Source of the DNA: Hydractinia symbiolongicarpus
Taxonomy: Eukaryota; Cnidaria; Hydrozoa; Anthoathecata; Hydractiniidae
Assembly: GCF_029227915.1 (NCBI RefSeq)
Contig: NC_079878.1
Span: 6,572,001 to 6,636,000, forward strand
Length of the DNA: 64,000 nucleotides
Direction: 5' to 3'
Below the pieces are notes generated by a model. It was not told the origin of the DNA and searched no databases. It worked only from the letters and a program-made list of their open reading frames with translations. The position numbers were made by a program, and so were the translations under genes. The stretch's first letter is position 1. Each line of letters opens with the position of its first letter. Below are positions 1 to 11,478 of the stretch, one piece after another.

Positions 1-680
1 AAATTTTAGAAACGTTTTTTTTTATAACGACATGTTAAGAACCAGGCGATATCAATAGTAAAGCCTGACTCTCAGTTCGACTACCTCTAAAGTGTTTTTT
101 TTTTCAACAAGACTAAAGCTAGTCGGCACGCTGGGTCGGTGAGCTAGTCGGTTTATTGTCGTAAATTTTAAAAGATATAACTTATAAAGCTTGTCAGCAT
201 AATCATGTTTATCCTGAAGGGAAGCAATTTCAAATGTGGTGTAGCTAGTAATGACGTGTACGTTCTCATGAAAACCACGCACAATATCAGAATTATTCAC
301 ACAATGCATTTTTTTTCAATATTTACATCATCCATTGTTATGGCTTGCTTTTTTTTTGTTTTTGCGTTGCTACAAACTTTCCTTGAAACTCGACATTTTG
401 TATACCTTTTAACGAAAAAAAACTTGAAGACCCTAGCTTTTCGATGATTTATTTATTTATTTTTCTATCAATATTTTTTATTAGGGGTACTCTTTTTACT
501 CTCATCTCATCAACAAGATTCTTTTTTGTTAGGATGGTTTCGGAATTGTTTCACTACTTTTTGTTTAAGCTTTATTACTTCTGATGACAATGCATAAAAA
601 ATGCTAACGTAGACAAAAATGTAATTATACAAATTAATGCTTTATCTTATACACTGCAATTATGTCAAGTTATATTATAT
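1..680. other. AT-rich sequence without recognised gene
   Basis: I see no supported exon, RNA gene or repeat here. The two ORFs of about 80 codons on opposite strands overlap, are rich in Phe/Leu/Lys from homopolymer runs, and lack splice context or any recognisable motif. Confidence 0.4.
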
Positions 681-684
681 ATTA

Positions 685-985
685 CTAGTCGTTAGCCCGT
701 GGAAAAATCAACGGTTTCGCTCGTCCTTTTATACTTGCGCAGCTAAGCTACCATTTTGCGTGACAGACCCACAGACGTATACGGGTATTATAATATAGAC
801 TAGTCGTTAACCCGTGGAAAAATCCACGGGTTTGCCCGTCCTTTAAATTTACCCTTGGAAACAAAGCGGATAAAAATATATTGCATTTGATATTCGTGTT
901 TCCGTAGCACGATTTTCTAACTCAGCGGGGGTGCGCGCAGAGACAGACAAAATAGGGCTATTATAAAAGAGATATCACAACTTTA
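685..985 (+). repeat. Two adjacent copies of a MITE-like repeat with a CCCGTGG hairpin
   Basis: Two copies start with ACTAGTCGTT, at about 685 and 805. The second carries the self-complementary core CCCGTGGAAAAATCCACGGG; the first copy of that core is mutated. The first unit is short (about 120 bp) and ends with a TATTATAATATAGA-type terminus that abuts the second. The second is longer (about 180 bp) and includes the 'gataaaaatatat...ccgtagcacga' body and a run of CAGAGACAGAC. The same family recurs near 5877-6065, 7880-7962 and 19735-19768. No coding capacity is seen, so this is a non-autonomous element or SINE-like repeat. Confidence 0.7.
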
Positions 986-999
986 AAAAAAAAAATGGG

Positions 1000-1367
1000 G
1001 AATTTTATTAAAATAAACACAATTGTTATTATTTTTGACGCCACTTTCTTTTTTGCCTCATCTCTCTTCAGGTAACAGCAAATGAAACTACCGGCACCTA
1101 CATATTTACGAAGGTTGAAGGTATCACTCTATTAGATGTCTTAAAAAGGGGATATGTCTTTAAAGCCCATGTTCAATAACTACATTGGAGTCAATTCTTA
1201 ATTTCCATTATTACAATATGGAGAATAATGTGGTTGGACAGAGGGACAAACTTTAAAGATCGTCCCATAATTTGCTATGTACGTTGATTTACTTCAAATT
1301 TGTTGAAGTAAAAGTTCAATATCAAAATCGGATGTCCTTAGTCACTCAGTATGTGCCCCAATATCAA
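1000..1367. other. No gene seen
   Basis: AT-rich spacer between the MITE-like pair and the 29-bp minisatellite. No ORF, splice signal or repeat is recognised. Confidence 0.35.
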
Positions 1368-1657
1368 AAACATAGTTACGCACTGTACAATATCGAAACA
1401 AGGTTACGCATTGTTACAATATCGAAACATGGTTACGCGCTCTTATAACATCGAAACATGGTTATGCGCTGTTACAAAACCAAAAATGGTTACGTGCTGT
1501 TAGAACATCAGAACATGGTTATGCGCTGTTACAATACGAAGCATGGTTACGTGCTGTTAGAAGATCAAAACATGGTTACGCACCGTTACAATATCGAAAC
1601 ATGGTTACGTGTTGTTAGAATATCGAAACATGGTTACGTACTGTTACAATATCAATG
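1368..1657 (+). repeat. 29-bp minisatellite, about 10 copies
   Basis: The imperfect unit CATGGTTACGTGCTGTTAGA plus AATATCGAAA is repeated head to tail at 29-bp spacing (for example CATGG at 1571, 1600 and 1629). Units alternate between 'GCGCTGTTACAA' and 'GTGCTGTTAGAA' variants, which suggests a higher-order 58-bp duplication history. Because 29 is not a multiple of 3 the reading frame rotates between copies, so the ORF running through it is a by-product. Confidence 0.85.
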
Positions 1658-1659
1658 CT

Positions 1660-2440
1660 ATAATTTACCGAATTTTCCGAGCTTAAAATGTTTTGTAAAG
1701 CACGCGTGTCATAGAGGATGGATTTTAAAAGATTGACGTCCTGGGCAAAGTTGTTCCATAAATTATTTACTTGTTTGTAGGTTACTTTTCAAACCTTGTT
1801 TCCAAACTGCAGTGGTCAATAGAGCAGAATGAACTGTTCAGATTTTTATTTGCAGTTATTTATAACATTTTAGATTCCAACATTGTAGTAATATTACCTA
1901 ACGAATATTTGTTCCATGCTTATCTAGTCAAAAAGTCAAGTTGTGCTACACTGTCTCTGATAACTAAATGTGTAAAGTTGATAACGAGAAGTCGAGTGTA
2001 ATTTTCGTATTTTGTGGAACATCACAAATCATCTATAAGAGTGTATCATGAGTACACTCAAAGTAAAGTGTTGACATTTCGTCAGAGAGCTGTTATGATT
2101 ATTAGAACTCTGTGAGAAAATAACGGCCAACAAAAGTCGTAATAACTTCATCAGAAGTACTTTCTTTTTGTTTTTTCAAAGCACAGAAATATCTTATTGC
2201 AACATCCAGATCATATATAGACCTACCTCTATAAACAACGAAAATTATTGTGAATAAAACATGTTCGCTTCGAACAAAATAATTCTGGTCCTGAAATTTA
2301 TTTGTGCAAAAAAAAAACAGTTGTTTGTTTTTCAATTAGTTCCAACAAAGTGATATTTAAAGTAAATCGACTTTTGACAACCAGAGACTGCGGGAAGTAA
2401 ATTACAAAGCATAAATTATATTTCCTTTTTTATTTTAATT
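1660..2440. other. No gene seen
   Basis: AT-rich spacer between two minisatellites. Short ORFs on both strands lack recognisable motifs. Confidence 0.35.
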
Positions 2441-2443
2441 TTA

Positions 2444-2776
2444 CAGATTTTGTCGGTCATTTGTACTTTCACAAATTTTGCTGCTCTGTCATTTATACAT
2501 TCACAAATTTTGCTGGTCTGTCATTTATACATTCACAAATTTTGCTGCTCTGTCATTTGTACTTTCACAAATTTTGCTGCTCTGTCATTTATACATTTAC
2601 AAATTTTGCTAGTCTGTCATTTGTACTTTCACAAGTCTTGCTGCTCTGTCATTTATACATTCACAAATTTTTCTGGTCTGTCATTTGTACTTTCACAAAT
2701 TTTGCTGGTCTGTAACTTATGTATCAACAAATTTTGCTGGTCTGTCATTTGTACTTTCACAAATTTTGCTGATCTG
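2444..2776 (+). repeat. 32-bp minisatellite, about 10 copies
   Basis: The unit TTTTGCTGGTCTGTCATTTA plus TACATTCACAAA is repeated at 32-bp spacing (TTTTGCTG at about 2476, 2508 and 2540). Variants alternate GCTGCT/GCTGGT and TTTATACATT/TTTGTACTTT. Two frames are open over nearly the whole array and encode a rotating Ser/Phe/Cys-rich peptide. Since 32 is not a multiple of 3, this follows from a stop-free unit and is not evidence of a protein. Confidence 0.9.
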
Positions 2777-3028
2777 GTTATAGTTTTCTTGCGGATTATT
2801 GCACATGTTTTTGTATTTGCGTCCACGTATTACTTGTAAAGTTCAGATCAATCCATTTCTTGATTCGCTATTCAAGGTATTACACATAAAATCTGGCTTT
2901 CCAATCCTTAAAAAAGTCCAACATATTGATATTACTCTAGCTGTAAGAGTTTTCAACATCTCTTATTCACCTGACACATAGGAAGCTGTGTGCACTTACA
3001 ACCATCGCTATGCCAAATACTTTTGATA

Positions 3029-3607
3029 TCAAGTATGCTCCATCATCCAAAGTTGAACAGAAATATTTGCAGATCTCTTGATGTCTTTTAATACTTGCAG
3101 AAACTGTGGACTGGATTTAACTTTTAACTGAATGGAAGTAGCACGAGGTGTTGTACAATTTGGTTCTTCATCAATGGACGAATGTTCTGTAACCATTTGG
3201 CGGAGTTTTGAATCAGAATTTTTGCTTAGCGTTCTTTTAAGTTTTGCATGCGAACTCATTCTGCTTAAGTCACTTGCATTTCGTCGCATGTTATGTTTAA
3301 TCTGTGGAAGAAAATGATTTTTGTGTTTAACTGATCTAAATACTTCGCTAACTTCTTCTTCGTGATATGTTTGGAAGTAACAGTCTTTTGATAGACATTG
3401 GTACGTCACTGGGATCGCCATATTCGATGTATTCATGTCGAATTTAGTTTCTAAGTAATCACAGCTGTGGGAATGATGCGCTGTTAAATTCGTTTGGTTT
3501 ATATTTTTACTACTTGACAACGAATACAAAGAACGTCTTCTCTTCAAAAGTCCTTCATTGCGATTTATTTTGATTTCGTAAGAAATTGGTCGATGTTTTA
3601 AACCCAT
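3029..3607 (-). CDS. Orphan ORF, 192 aa, basic Ser/Lys-rich protein
   Basis: This uninterrupted ORF starts in a good initiation context (A at -3, G at +4: aacATGGG). I recognise no family. The product is basic and Ser/Arg/Lys-rich, with an RRR cluster near residue 23, scattered Cys and His, and an acidic patch in the last third (SSIDEEP), followed by a Lys-rich C-terminal segment. No signal peptide or membrane segment is evident. Its composition is more protein-like than the Phe/Leu-rich chance ORFs nearby, and it is among the longest ORFs in the window outside transposons. It could be a single-exon lineage-restricted gene, one exon of a larger gene, or a chance ORF. No convincing splice partner was found beside it. 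Confidence 0.4.
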   Translation of the reverse strand: MGLKHRPISYEIKINRNEGLLKRRRSLYSLSSSKNINQTNLTAHHSHSCDYLETKFDMNTSNMAIPVTYQCLSKDCYFQTYHEEEVSEVFRSVKHKNHFLPQIKHNMRRNASDLSRMSSHAKLKRTLSKNSDSKLRQMVTEHSSIDEEPNCTTPRATSIQLKVKSSPQFLQVLKDIKRSANISVQLWMMEHT

Positions 3608-5876
3608 GTTTTTTTTTCACATCTCGTGAGAATTTCCTTCCATGAATTTGAGGGTGATTTTTTTTGTTCCATACTTTTTTATTGTTCTCTGTTTGTTCAT
3701 ATATTACGTCAAAACGGGCGGCTGATGACGTGGTTAATCCGTGAGAAAGTTATATTTAACTAAAATAAGGGAAAAGTAAAAGTAAGCAGAGCAATTGATG
3801 TACAAAAATCCTTTGTCAAAAAATATTGGACGTGGTTGTTGTTTAATTAAAAACTTTGACCAGTGCAGAGAATGTGAGAGTTTCACGCACCGCAATTTTT
3901 CTAATCTAATATGTTCTCTCTCATCAATACTATGATGCTCAGAAAGGTCACAGTGCGAGAATTCCCTGCACCGCTGCGCAAATTTTTAAACAATGTGCGA
4001 GAATTTATAAACTGTGCAAGAAAATTACTAAAACAAACTACAGGCCTATATTTTATCGATCTGGTCTTTAGAATTACTTACTTTCCCGGGCTTTTTAATT
4101 TGGGGTTTATACCCAGACAGTGTAGTGGTGTTGATTAGGCTTATTGTTCATTCTGGACCCCGGACCTCTTTGAGATAAACTTTTGAGTTTTAACTTCAAA
4201 AAGGTCTGGGGACGAGAATGCTCCACTACAGACCAGAATATGTTAAGCAACTTCGTGCACAAGTGAAATTTTTTGTGGCACTATAAAAAAATAGTCTACC
4301 GCTGGACAATATGCCAAAGTTATAACCCGTTATCCTAAAAAACAACCTGAAGTTGACATATTTATGCTGATGTCAGCATTGCTGTGTTTAAATAATGAAA
4401 AGGCGAATGCATTCATTTATTTATAGGCTATAGGAGAATTCCAACTCTCCACTCGCAACATCGCCTAGGGGCATGGTTGAGATTAATTCTAAAACCTTGC
4501 CGTAACCCAATAAAAAGAAAAATTAAAAAGTCAATTTTGATCGAATTTTCATCTTATGTTGCTTCTTTTCTCTTTCACGTTGGCACAACGCTGTGTTCTT
4601 CCCACCTAGGAACACGACATCATGGTTTAAGCCTCCTAAAATCCCTCGTCTGCCATACGGCTGCAGTGACCAATAAAGAGTTACAAGTGATAGAAAGTTA
4701 TTTAAGAAATGGTATGGGTTCTATTGTAGAACTTGCTGTTAAAAAGATATTCCCTGTTGAAAAATGGATGCTTGCTCAAAAAATGTACTCATTTGGAAAC
4801 TATAAAAAATGCAGCAGAAAGAAGCAACAAAGAGATTTAGATAAGAAAGGGCAAATAAGACATTAATAATTTGCAGAACAAACATAAAAACTTTACACTT
4901 TGTTTTTCTCGCTGGGAACATATCACTTAAAACTTGCAGAATTTGATAAGAAAATACACGGAAGAGCGTGCTACCTGCACTTATCTTGCTTCCAACTTCA
5001 AGTAGCATCGCCTGCCCCAAGCAATCCTTTATGCTGGCGTGTCAAATTTATTTGATCAAAATAAACGAAACTGCAAACTCAAGTACTAGCTGTTAAAACC
5101 ACTTCCAGATCTCTTTTAAACTCTTCGATTATGTACTGTAAACTGAATAAAGCGTGCGAAGAAAAAGGTCTGGCATCGAATTTGGTATTGACGTAAAAAA
5201 TTAGCTTATAGATTAAAGACGTTAAGACGCTACTTATGGATTATTGTTGATTTGAATCAATAAAGTTACGAACCGCGTGTTTTTATTTTTGGCTTGGATA
5301 CAATTCAAAAATTTTGTATTAAGTAGAAGTACTTGGCAACTTTTTACAAGTTTTTCAAGTTAGCAATTTAAAGCAATTTTTTAGTGTTTAAGGATACTCG
5401 GAAAAACGTTTTATTGGTTCAAAACTAGGCTCAACATTCTTTCAACATTTTTGGTGCATTGTGACAAAGGAAATTGGTCGCTTATTCTCATGGTGAAATG
5501 AAACATCGGCTCTGCAAGTAATGTTTCATGTTAAACAAAGGATCACCCAATATTTTATTTTTAATCACAAATGTGCGGCCAGCGAAAAAAGAATTTATAT
5601 CACGTGAATAAAAAGTGCATAGCGTGCATTGAACTTTTTTTTAAATTATCCGAGCACAGTTGTCTGAGCCAGTATAATCCTCTTTGTTACTTTGTATTAC
5701 TCCCCTAAATTGATTCACAACAGTGAAGAATCTCTTATAAAAATACGGAGAGTGTTCCTGACTGTGTTTCTGTAACAGGCAAAGTGGATATGTTCATTTT
5801 CCTTTAATGTGGCCTAAAAATGTATGTCTGAATTGTTAAATTTTCTGACGTTATGGCGCGACATCAATATCTTATA
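3608..5876. other. Mostly featureless; one small foldback
   Basis: A small foldback lies at about 4149-4220: two roughly 26-bp arms around 'CATTCTGGACCCCGGACC' and 'GGTCTGGGGACGAGAATG' enclose about 20 bases. A 129-codon ORF at 4477-4866 (plus) has a Lys-rich end but no motif I recognise. Otherwise I see nothing. Confidence 0.35.
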
Positions 5877-6066
5877 ACTAGTCGTTGCCCGTGGAAAAAT
5901 CCACGGGTTCGCCCGTCCTTGATATTTGCCGTCGCAACAAAGTGGATAAAAATATATCGCATTTGATATTCGTGTGTTTCCGTAGCATGATTTTTTAACT
6001 CAGCGGGGGGGGGGGGGGGGGGGGGGGCTCCGCGCAGAGACAGACAGACGGAATATTATTAAATAG
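5877..6066 (+). repeat. MITE-like repeat copy with a long poly-G run
   Basis: This is the best-preserved copy of the family seen at 685-985. It begins ACTAGTCGTTGCCCGTGG, contains the perfect hairpin core CCCGTGGAAAAATCCACGGG, then the 'gataaaaatatatcgcatttg' body, and ends with CAGACAGACGG and a TATTATT-type terminus. A run of more than 20 G residues (about 6005-6027) replaces the short G run of the copy at 805, so it looks like an expanded homopolymer. Confidence 0.75.
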
Positions 6067-6229
6067 ATATTACAAAGAAAAAATGAATACTGGTATGTAA
6101 TGTAGCCAAATATTTCGAAAAAGCGGTTCTTAAATGGTTCTCTTTAGAAAGGAGCCAAATTTAAGTCAAACCGACATACCAAATTTCTTTCAGTGAAAAC
6201 TTACTAGATTGTAACATTAGTAAATTTTA

Positions 6230-6380
6230 TAGAGCATGAAAAAAAATCACCTTAACTCGAAATAATATATCATTTTTGTCTAAGTTCGAATTAACGGGAG
6301 CTTTGCTTAAGTCGAACATTCGTTAGGTCGAACTGTTTTCTCTGGTCCCATGGAGGTTCGAGTTACCGGGAATAACTTAC
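6230..6380 (+). repeat. Possible end of a pogo/Tigger-type DNA transposon
   Basis: Phrases such as 'aagttcgaattaacgggag' and 'gtcccatggaggttcgagtt' resemble subterminal sequence of pogo/Tigger-like elements, whose ends carry repeated 'gttcgaattaa'-like words. The better example at 11479-13015 also ends in a 'tggtcccaatgg...' phrase. No matching opposite end was found, so this is a fragment at most. Confidence 0.3.
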
Positions 6381-6384
6381 AGTA

Positions 6385-7879
6385 TCTCCTTAGACGTTTG
6401 TTGAAAACATATGACCTTATACATTATTTTGATCAGCGTTTCAACCTCTACACATTACAGGCAAATAATAAATTTATGTGCACTGCTGATGTCAGCAAAA
6501 CATCTAAAACAACCTATTTTTTCATTGTCCTTCTGCCTAAGTGGATTTTATCACGGCCTTATCGACTAGTTCAATTGAGTTAAAAAGAAAGGAAAATAAG
6601 GTTAATTTTTTTATTAGGGGAGTAAAAGTATTGCCCAGCATTGAAAAGCTTGCGGAGCAATTAATAAGAATTGTAAACTGTGCCACATATCAGGTGGAGC
6701 ACTCTAGTACAGGTATGCAATATGTCGTAAATCTGGTGACACAGAGCATTATGTTGTTTCAGGTATATATATAATATATTTTTCAAAAAATACTTTCCTG
6801 TACATTTAGTTTAGTCTACCCGTCATAGTAAAAACGCCTGGCCTAACTTTGTTATTGTTTAGAAAATGTTCGCGGTGAAAGTTCAAGAATGAATGTTACT
6901 CTGGACTGCGCGCTTAGTACAGTTAAACAATGTCGCACATTCATGTAGGTACAATACCTTTTTATAAAAAAAATCTTTATCACAGCTTCGGTTACGCAGA
7001 AACACAGGAAACAATCCGTTGTTAGCACCAGGTTGAACATTTAGTAAAGGCACACCGTGTCTCACATGAGTTATAGGCGTAATACCATTTTTCAAAATAA
7101 CTTTATTAAAACTGTTTAAATAAAAACACAGGAAACAACCCATCGTTACTCTGTTCAGCTAAAAAAAAAATTATTTGTCGGATTAAGTTTTCATGACATA
7201 TGACATTAATAAAATGTTTAGTTACCTAACTATACTTAGCATCATAAAAATTATTGAATAAGAAATTTGTTGTAACTAGCTAAAATCTGCATTTGACTAC
7301 TTTCACTTTTTAGCCAGAGGTAGTTCAAGAGCTATAGTTAGATATCCACAACCCCGACATAAAAATAAACATTGATATATATACCAAACTGAAGAAAAAC
7401 TTTAAAAGAATGGGAATAAATACGACTAGGTATCTAGCTAGCTTCAGCAGAATGCTATCTCCAAATTTTTCAAAGAAAATAGGAAAAGAGTGGGAAAAGA
7501 TTAAGTGTGTAAAAGCAATGTAAAACCAATCTGTCCCCTTGGCCCCGTAGTTGCGTCATGATCTCGTGGCCTAAAATTAAACGCCGGGTTGCGTAAACAC
7601 ATGAAAGGAATAAGGTTTCTGATTGGTTAATAAAAGTAAAGTCCGGCGCAAAAGGGTTGACAGGCTTAATACTCTGGATTAATAGTCCGGATAAATGGTC
7701 CAGATTAATGGTCGGGGTGGCTAGGTCAAAATTTCGATTTTATGCAGTGGCGAAGATCGCAGTAAAAAGGGACGTGACTTTAAAAAGATGTATAAGAAGG
7801 TTGGTATGACGATGAAATGGATATAAAAAAAACAAATAGTATGGCTCTTTCAGCATTGTTCAGGCGTGGTTAGAGGGAA
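6385..7879. other. No gene seen
   Basis: AT-rich sequence with a weak tandem-like duplication around 'aacacaggaaacaa' (near 7000 and 7125), too diverged to call. No supported exon. Confidence 0.3.
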
Positions 7880-7962
7880 GCAGCGATGCGCAGCGATGCG
7901 CAGCGAAGCTACCATTTTGCGTGACATACAGACAGACGAATACAGGTATTATAATATAGATA
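7880..7962 (+). repeat. 3' end of the MITE-like repeat family
   Basis: The 'gcagcgaagctaccatttt' then GCGTGACATACAGACAGACG and a TATTATAATATAGA terminus match the end of the copy at 685-805. A local triplication of 'gcagcgatgc' precedes it. No 5' ACTAGTCGTT end was found nearby. Confidence 0.6.
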
Positions 7963-8619
7963 ATTATTTAAAATAATGTAACTTAACCCTCAACTCCCCG
8001 ATCAGGAGCCTGGGCGAAAGAGAAAAAAAAAAGAACGAAGGAGAGCACTTAAAAACGGAGAGCACCAACCTCGTAACCAGTCCCTGATGTTCTGGAGTCG
8101 AGATCGGGCAAAACAACAAACGTGTGTAACGTAACGTATGACCTTGGGATAAAGACAGGCTTGATAGTTTATAGATTCATCTTGATGATATATTTGCTAT
8201 AAACAATAACTTACAGTTAAAATCTAGATGTACAAGAATCATAACCTAGAATAATTGATTTGTTACAAGTTGTTTAAATATAATAGAATACTTACTAAAC
8301 ACGTATAACCATATAATCTTTAAATCGCGGTATGAGGTTGTACAAGTAGTACGTTCATATAGTAAAATTCAAAGTAAACGTCTTCAAGTTAAACTCAAAA
8401 ATATTGTATATTTTGTCTCTTCAGACTTCGTTTAACACACGTCTCTTCCTCACTGTCACAAGGTGATTGGATGTTACACACGAATGCACAAACGACAGCG
8501 CAAGTATAGAGGGACAGAATAAAAAGTCACATGAAACTCAAGGCGAACTAAAACAAAACAAGGCCACTATAGAATCCATATAACTAAATAAAAAAGCATT
8601 TATGGCATAACTTACCAAT

Positions 8620-8647
8620 TATTATTATTATTATTATTATTATTATT
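8620..8647 (+). repeat. (TTA)n microsatellite
   Basis: About nine tandem ATT/TTA triplets. Confidence 0.9.
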
Positions 8648-8911
8648 GAAAGAACAATTAAATTTTTATTATCGCATATACATGTTGATTTTCATGTAGT
8701 AGCCTCAACATTGAAATGGCGGGAGGGAGTAAAAATTTGCAAATATTCACGTTTGTCTCATCATTTTTGTGGAGGATTGTCTACAAATATAAAAACAAAT
8801 AAAAAAGAGTTTCCCTAGTGTCATAAAATCAATTCTTCGAAATAAAGGCTAAAAAGTACCTGTATTTGTAAAGTACCAATACAGCTTCTAAACCATATGC
8901 CACATGGTTTG

Positions 8912-9220
8912 TGGCGCCGTAGATTAGTGGTTATAGCTCTCGTACTCTGTGCGGGAGACCGGTGTTCGATTCTTCTTGACGACGATTCAATATGGGCAAG
9001 TGAATGTTACCATAGCCCCGGGTTAACCCAAGCCATGTGAGGGAAATTGGGGAGATAGCACACTGTATGGGCCGTTGGATGTTGCCGGGAGTTATCTAGT
9101 AGAGCGCGGTCCCTAATTGGGTCTGCGTAGCTCAAAATGAGCATTAAATACTCTAGGACTCTCCATCTAAGCCATATTTGTGAGGCTAGCAATGTAAAAT
9201 ATGCACATCCATCTATCGTG
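8912..9220 (+). mobile_element. tRNA-derived SINE, near full-length copy
   Basis: The head reads TGGCGCCGTAGATTAGTGG, a pol III A-box-like segment, followed about 50 bp on by a B-box-like GGTGTTCGATTC (8961-8972). A conserved body follows ('gggttaacccaagccatg', 'ttggatgttgccggga', 'tactctaggactctcc') and the element ends in ATGCACATCCATCTATC. Three more copies of the same family lie at 16205-16410, 30901-31265 (minus) and 38597-38898. This is the only plus-strand copy retaining both boxes. Confidence 0.85.
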
Positions 9221-10170
9221 TAAATTTCACATGACATCAAAAAAAATTTGGCGGCAAATTCAAAGGTACACATGTTTTGTAGCTATTTTGATAGAAACAA
9301 GATATGAAAGACTAATGGCTAATTATGTGACATTGCAAATAAATCTGTCAGTAGCTATATAAAACGTAACAAGAAGCCGCTCAACTTTAAAACTGGGAGA
9401 AATAGTTGATAGTTTCTGCAAAGTTTTGATATCCTGCTCCATTTGTTTTTCGCATTGCGCATGTTTACTTCATGTCCTTCATATAGAAAAAGTTGGAGAC
9501 TTGATTCCTGCATAATTTGATTCTCTAAATGTGTACCGCAGGATTAAGCGCCCGGGCGCTTTTTTAATATCTCAGGTCCAAGGGTAGGTGCTTAACAATT
9601 TTTTTTGTGCTTTCTGGAATAAACCATACCTTTTTTCCGAAAAAGAAAGGGTTCCCGTAGAGGTTCTTCAATTAGTTATCTAATAAAGTCCTCACCTCTT
9701 TCATAGCCTTCCCAAATACCAGGAACACATATATAAGCCAGTGAGTGTTTGATCTTCCTCATGAGGTAAGAAGGAATAAGCAACCCTAAAATCCGTATCA
9801 TTATTTTTGTTTTTTAATAAGCGCCCTATAATGATCAAATCAGTTAATTCGCAAAATTGAATGCCTGTAAACTGGTGGTAATGGGATACAAATAGAACAC
9901 AGCTAAAAGCATAAACTAATGAAATAATACAAGGTAGAACAAAAAGAGAGTTCCTGAGAGCTCCAAAAAGAGTGATGAAAGTATGAGTGTTCTGAAGGTG
10001 ACGTCGGTATTTGAATAGTGTTCAATAGTGTTAAAAATCTTCGGATGTGAGACTTTCTCAATAAATAGTGTTTGAATACACTTTTGTTAATAAATAAAAT
10101 CCAGGTATTCAAATGTGACATCTTCTGAAAATCTTGAAAATCCTGAAAAAAGTCGAATACGACACTTTTC
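9221..10170. other. No gene seen
   Basis: AT-rich spacer between the SINE and the Helitron relic. No ORF or repeat is recognised. Confidence 0.35.
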
Positions 10171-11478
10171 TCAATAAAATAAAATCAAGATATGATTCAT
10201 GAAAAGATAACCTTGATCTGTTGCTTCACAAGACTTGACAGTTTTCTTATAATTTTTGAACATACCTGCAGTAAAGTTACCAGATTTTTTTGTCAACACA
10301 ATATTTATTTGGCTTTCAAGATTGGTAAGCTGAAGAACAAATTGTGCGAAGAAGATATACTCAGCTATTGAAGAAAATATTTGTGTGTAATTCAGCAACC
10401 ACTGTTTGAAATATTTGGGAGGACTGAGACACACATCTCTTTTAACTTTGTAACTAAATCTGCTGCAAGGGAGCAGTTTGAAGAAAGCAAATTCTTGACA
10501 GTGTTCGTCAGTGAGGCTATTATGTGGTACTTTATTTTCACCGGGTGCTCTTTCAAGCAATTCTTCTGGAGAATCTAAGGGAAGTGTAAAGCTTTCTACT
10601 GCAGGATATCGAAACTTGTTTAGGTAATTTGGGCTTGTTTCAAGGTAATCATCAACTTCAACCTGTATATCTATTTCCTCATTTTCCGCTAAATTGAGGA
10701 GTTCTGCATGTATTTGATTCAAATCTATCGTAATCTCAGCATATAGATGATTATTGACTTTGAGAAAAAGTAAAGCTTCGTTAAGTTTTGCTGGAGATAC
10801 AAGTTGAAAGTAAACATGCCCCTTGAAATGTAACCTCCTTTTGAGTTTCACAAACAAAATAGAACCATTTGAAGAATTTCTTGGCAAGATATTACACAAA
10901 TCATCCAAGTCAATCAGTACATTGCATATTGCACCTTTGATTTTTGGAAATTGTCCCTTTGGCATAATCATAAGATTTTTTAAACAATAATCGTTTAGAA
11001 ATAAGATTCTAAGCAATTTAATGACTGTAAACACTGTGGTCGACGAACAGTTTATTATGTACAGTCTGACAAGGCATTTCATTTTTCTTACACTTTTTAG
11101 AACATGTCAGACATATGTAGCATTTACCATCACGAGACTGCACTCCAGTATTAATCAATTGTACAATTTCAGTGTAAGGGTTCTGCACAAAGATTTTCGT
11201 GGACTTTCTATAAAGTGTACGATTACATACAACACATGTATATATAATGGTTCACAAAAGTTTTAGTTCGAAAATTTTGCACACACTTTCATAGTTCTGT
11301 GAAATTGCATGAGAGCTAAACTTTTCACAACTTTGATTCGTTTCATGAGATTGTTGCACTGCTTGTACCTTAATCTTGGTTGTATCAGAGAAAGTTGCAC
11401 AGCGCTTTTTAACTAATAAAAAAAACAGTATTACGACGATTTTGTTTCTTTTTATTATCGACGGTTCATTTGCACATA

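Noticed and set aside
1368-1657. CRISPR-like array of 29-bp repeats
   Set aside because: Units are directly adjacent without unique spacers, and the genome is eukaryotic; it is a minisatellite.
4477-4866. 129-codon ORF as a gene
   Set aside because: No motif, no clear start context and a composition close to random AT-rich translation; not enough support.
8912-8985. Functional tRNA gene
   Set aside because: The pol III boxes belong to a SINE repeated four times in the window; no cloverleaf closes.
10381-10578. Plus-strand ORF of 65 codons
   Set aside because: It is antisense to the Helitron-type coding frame, which has recognisable motifs.
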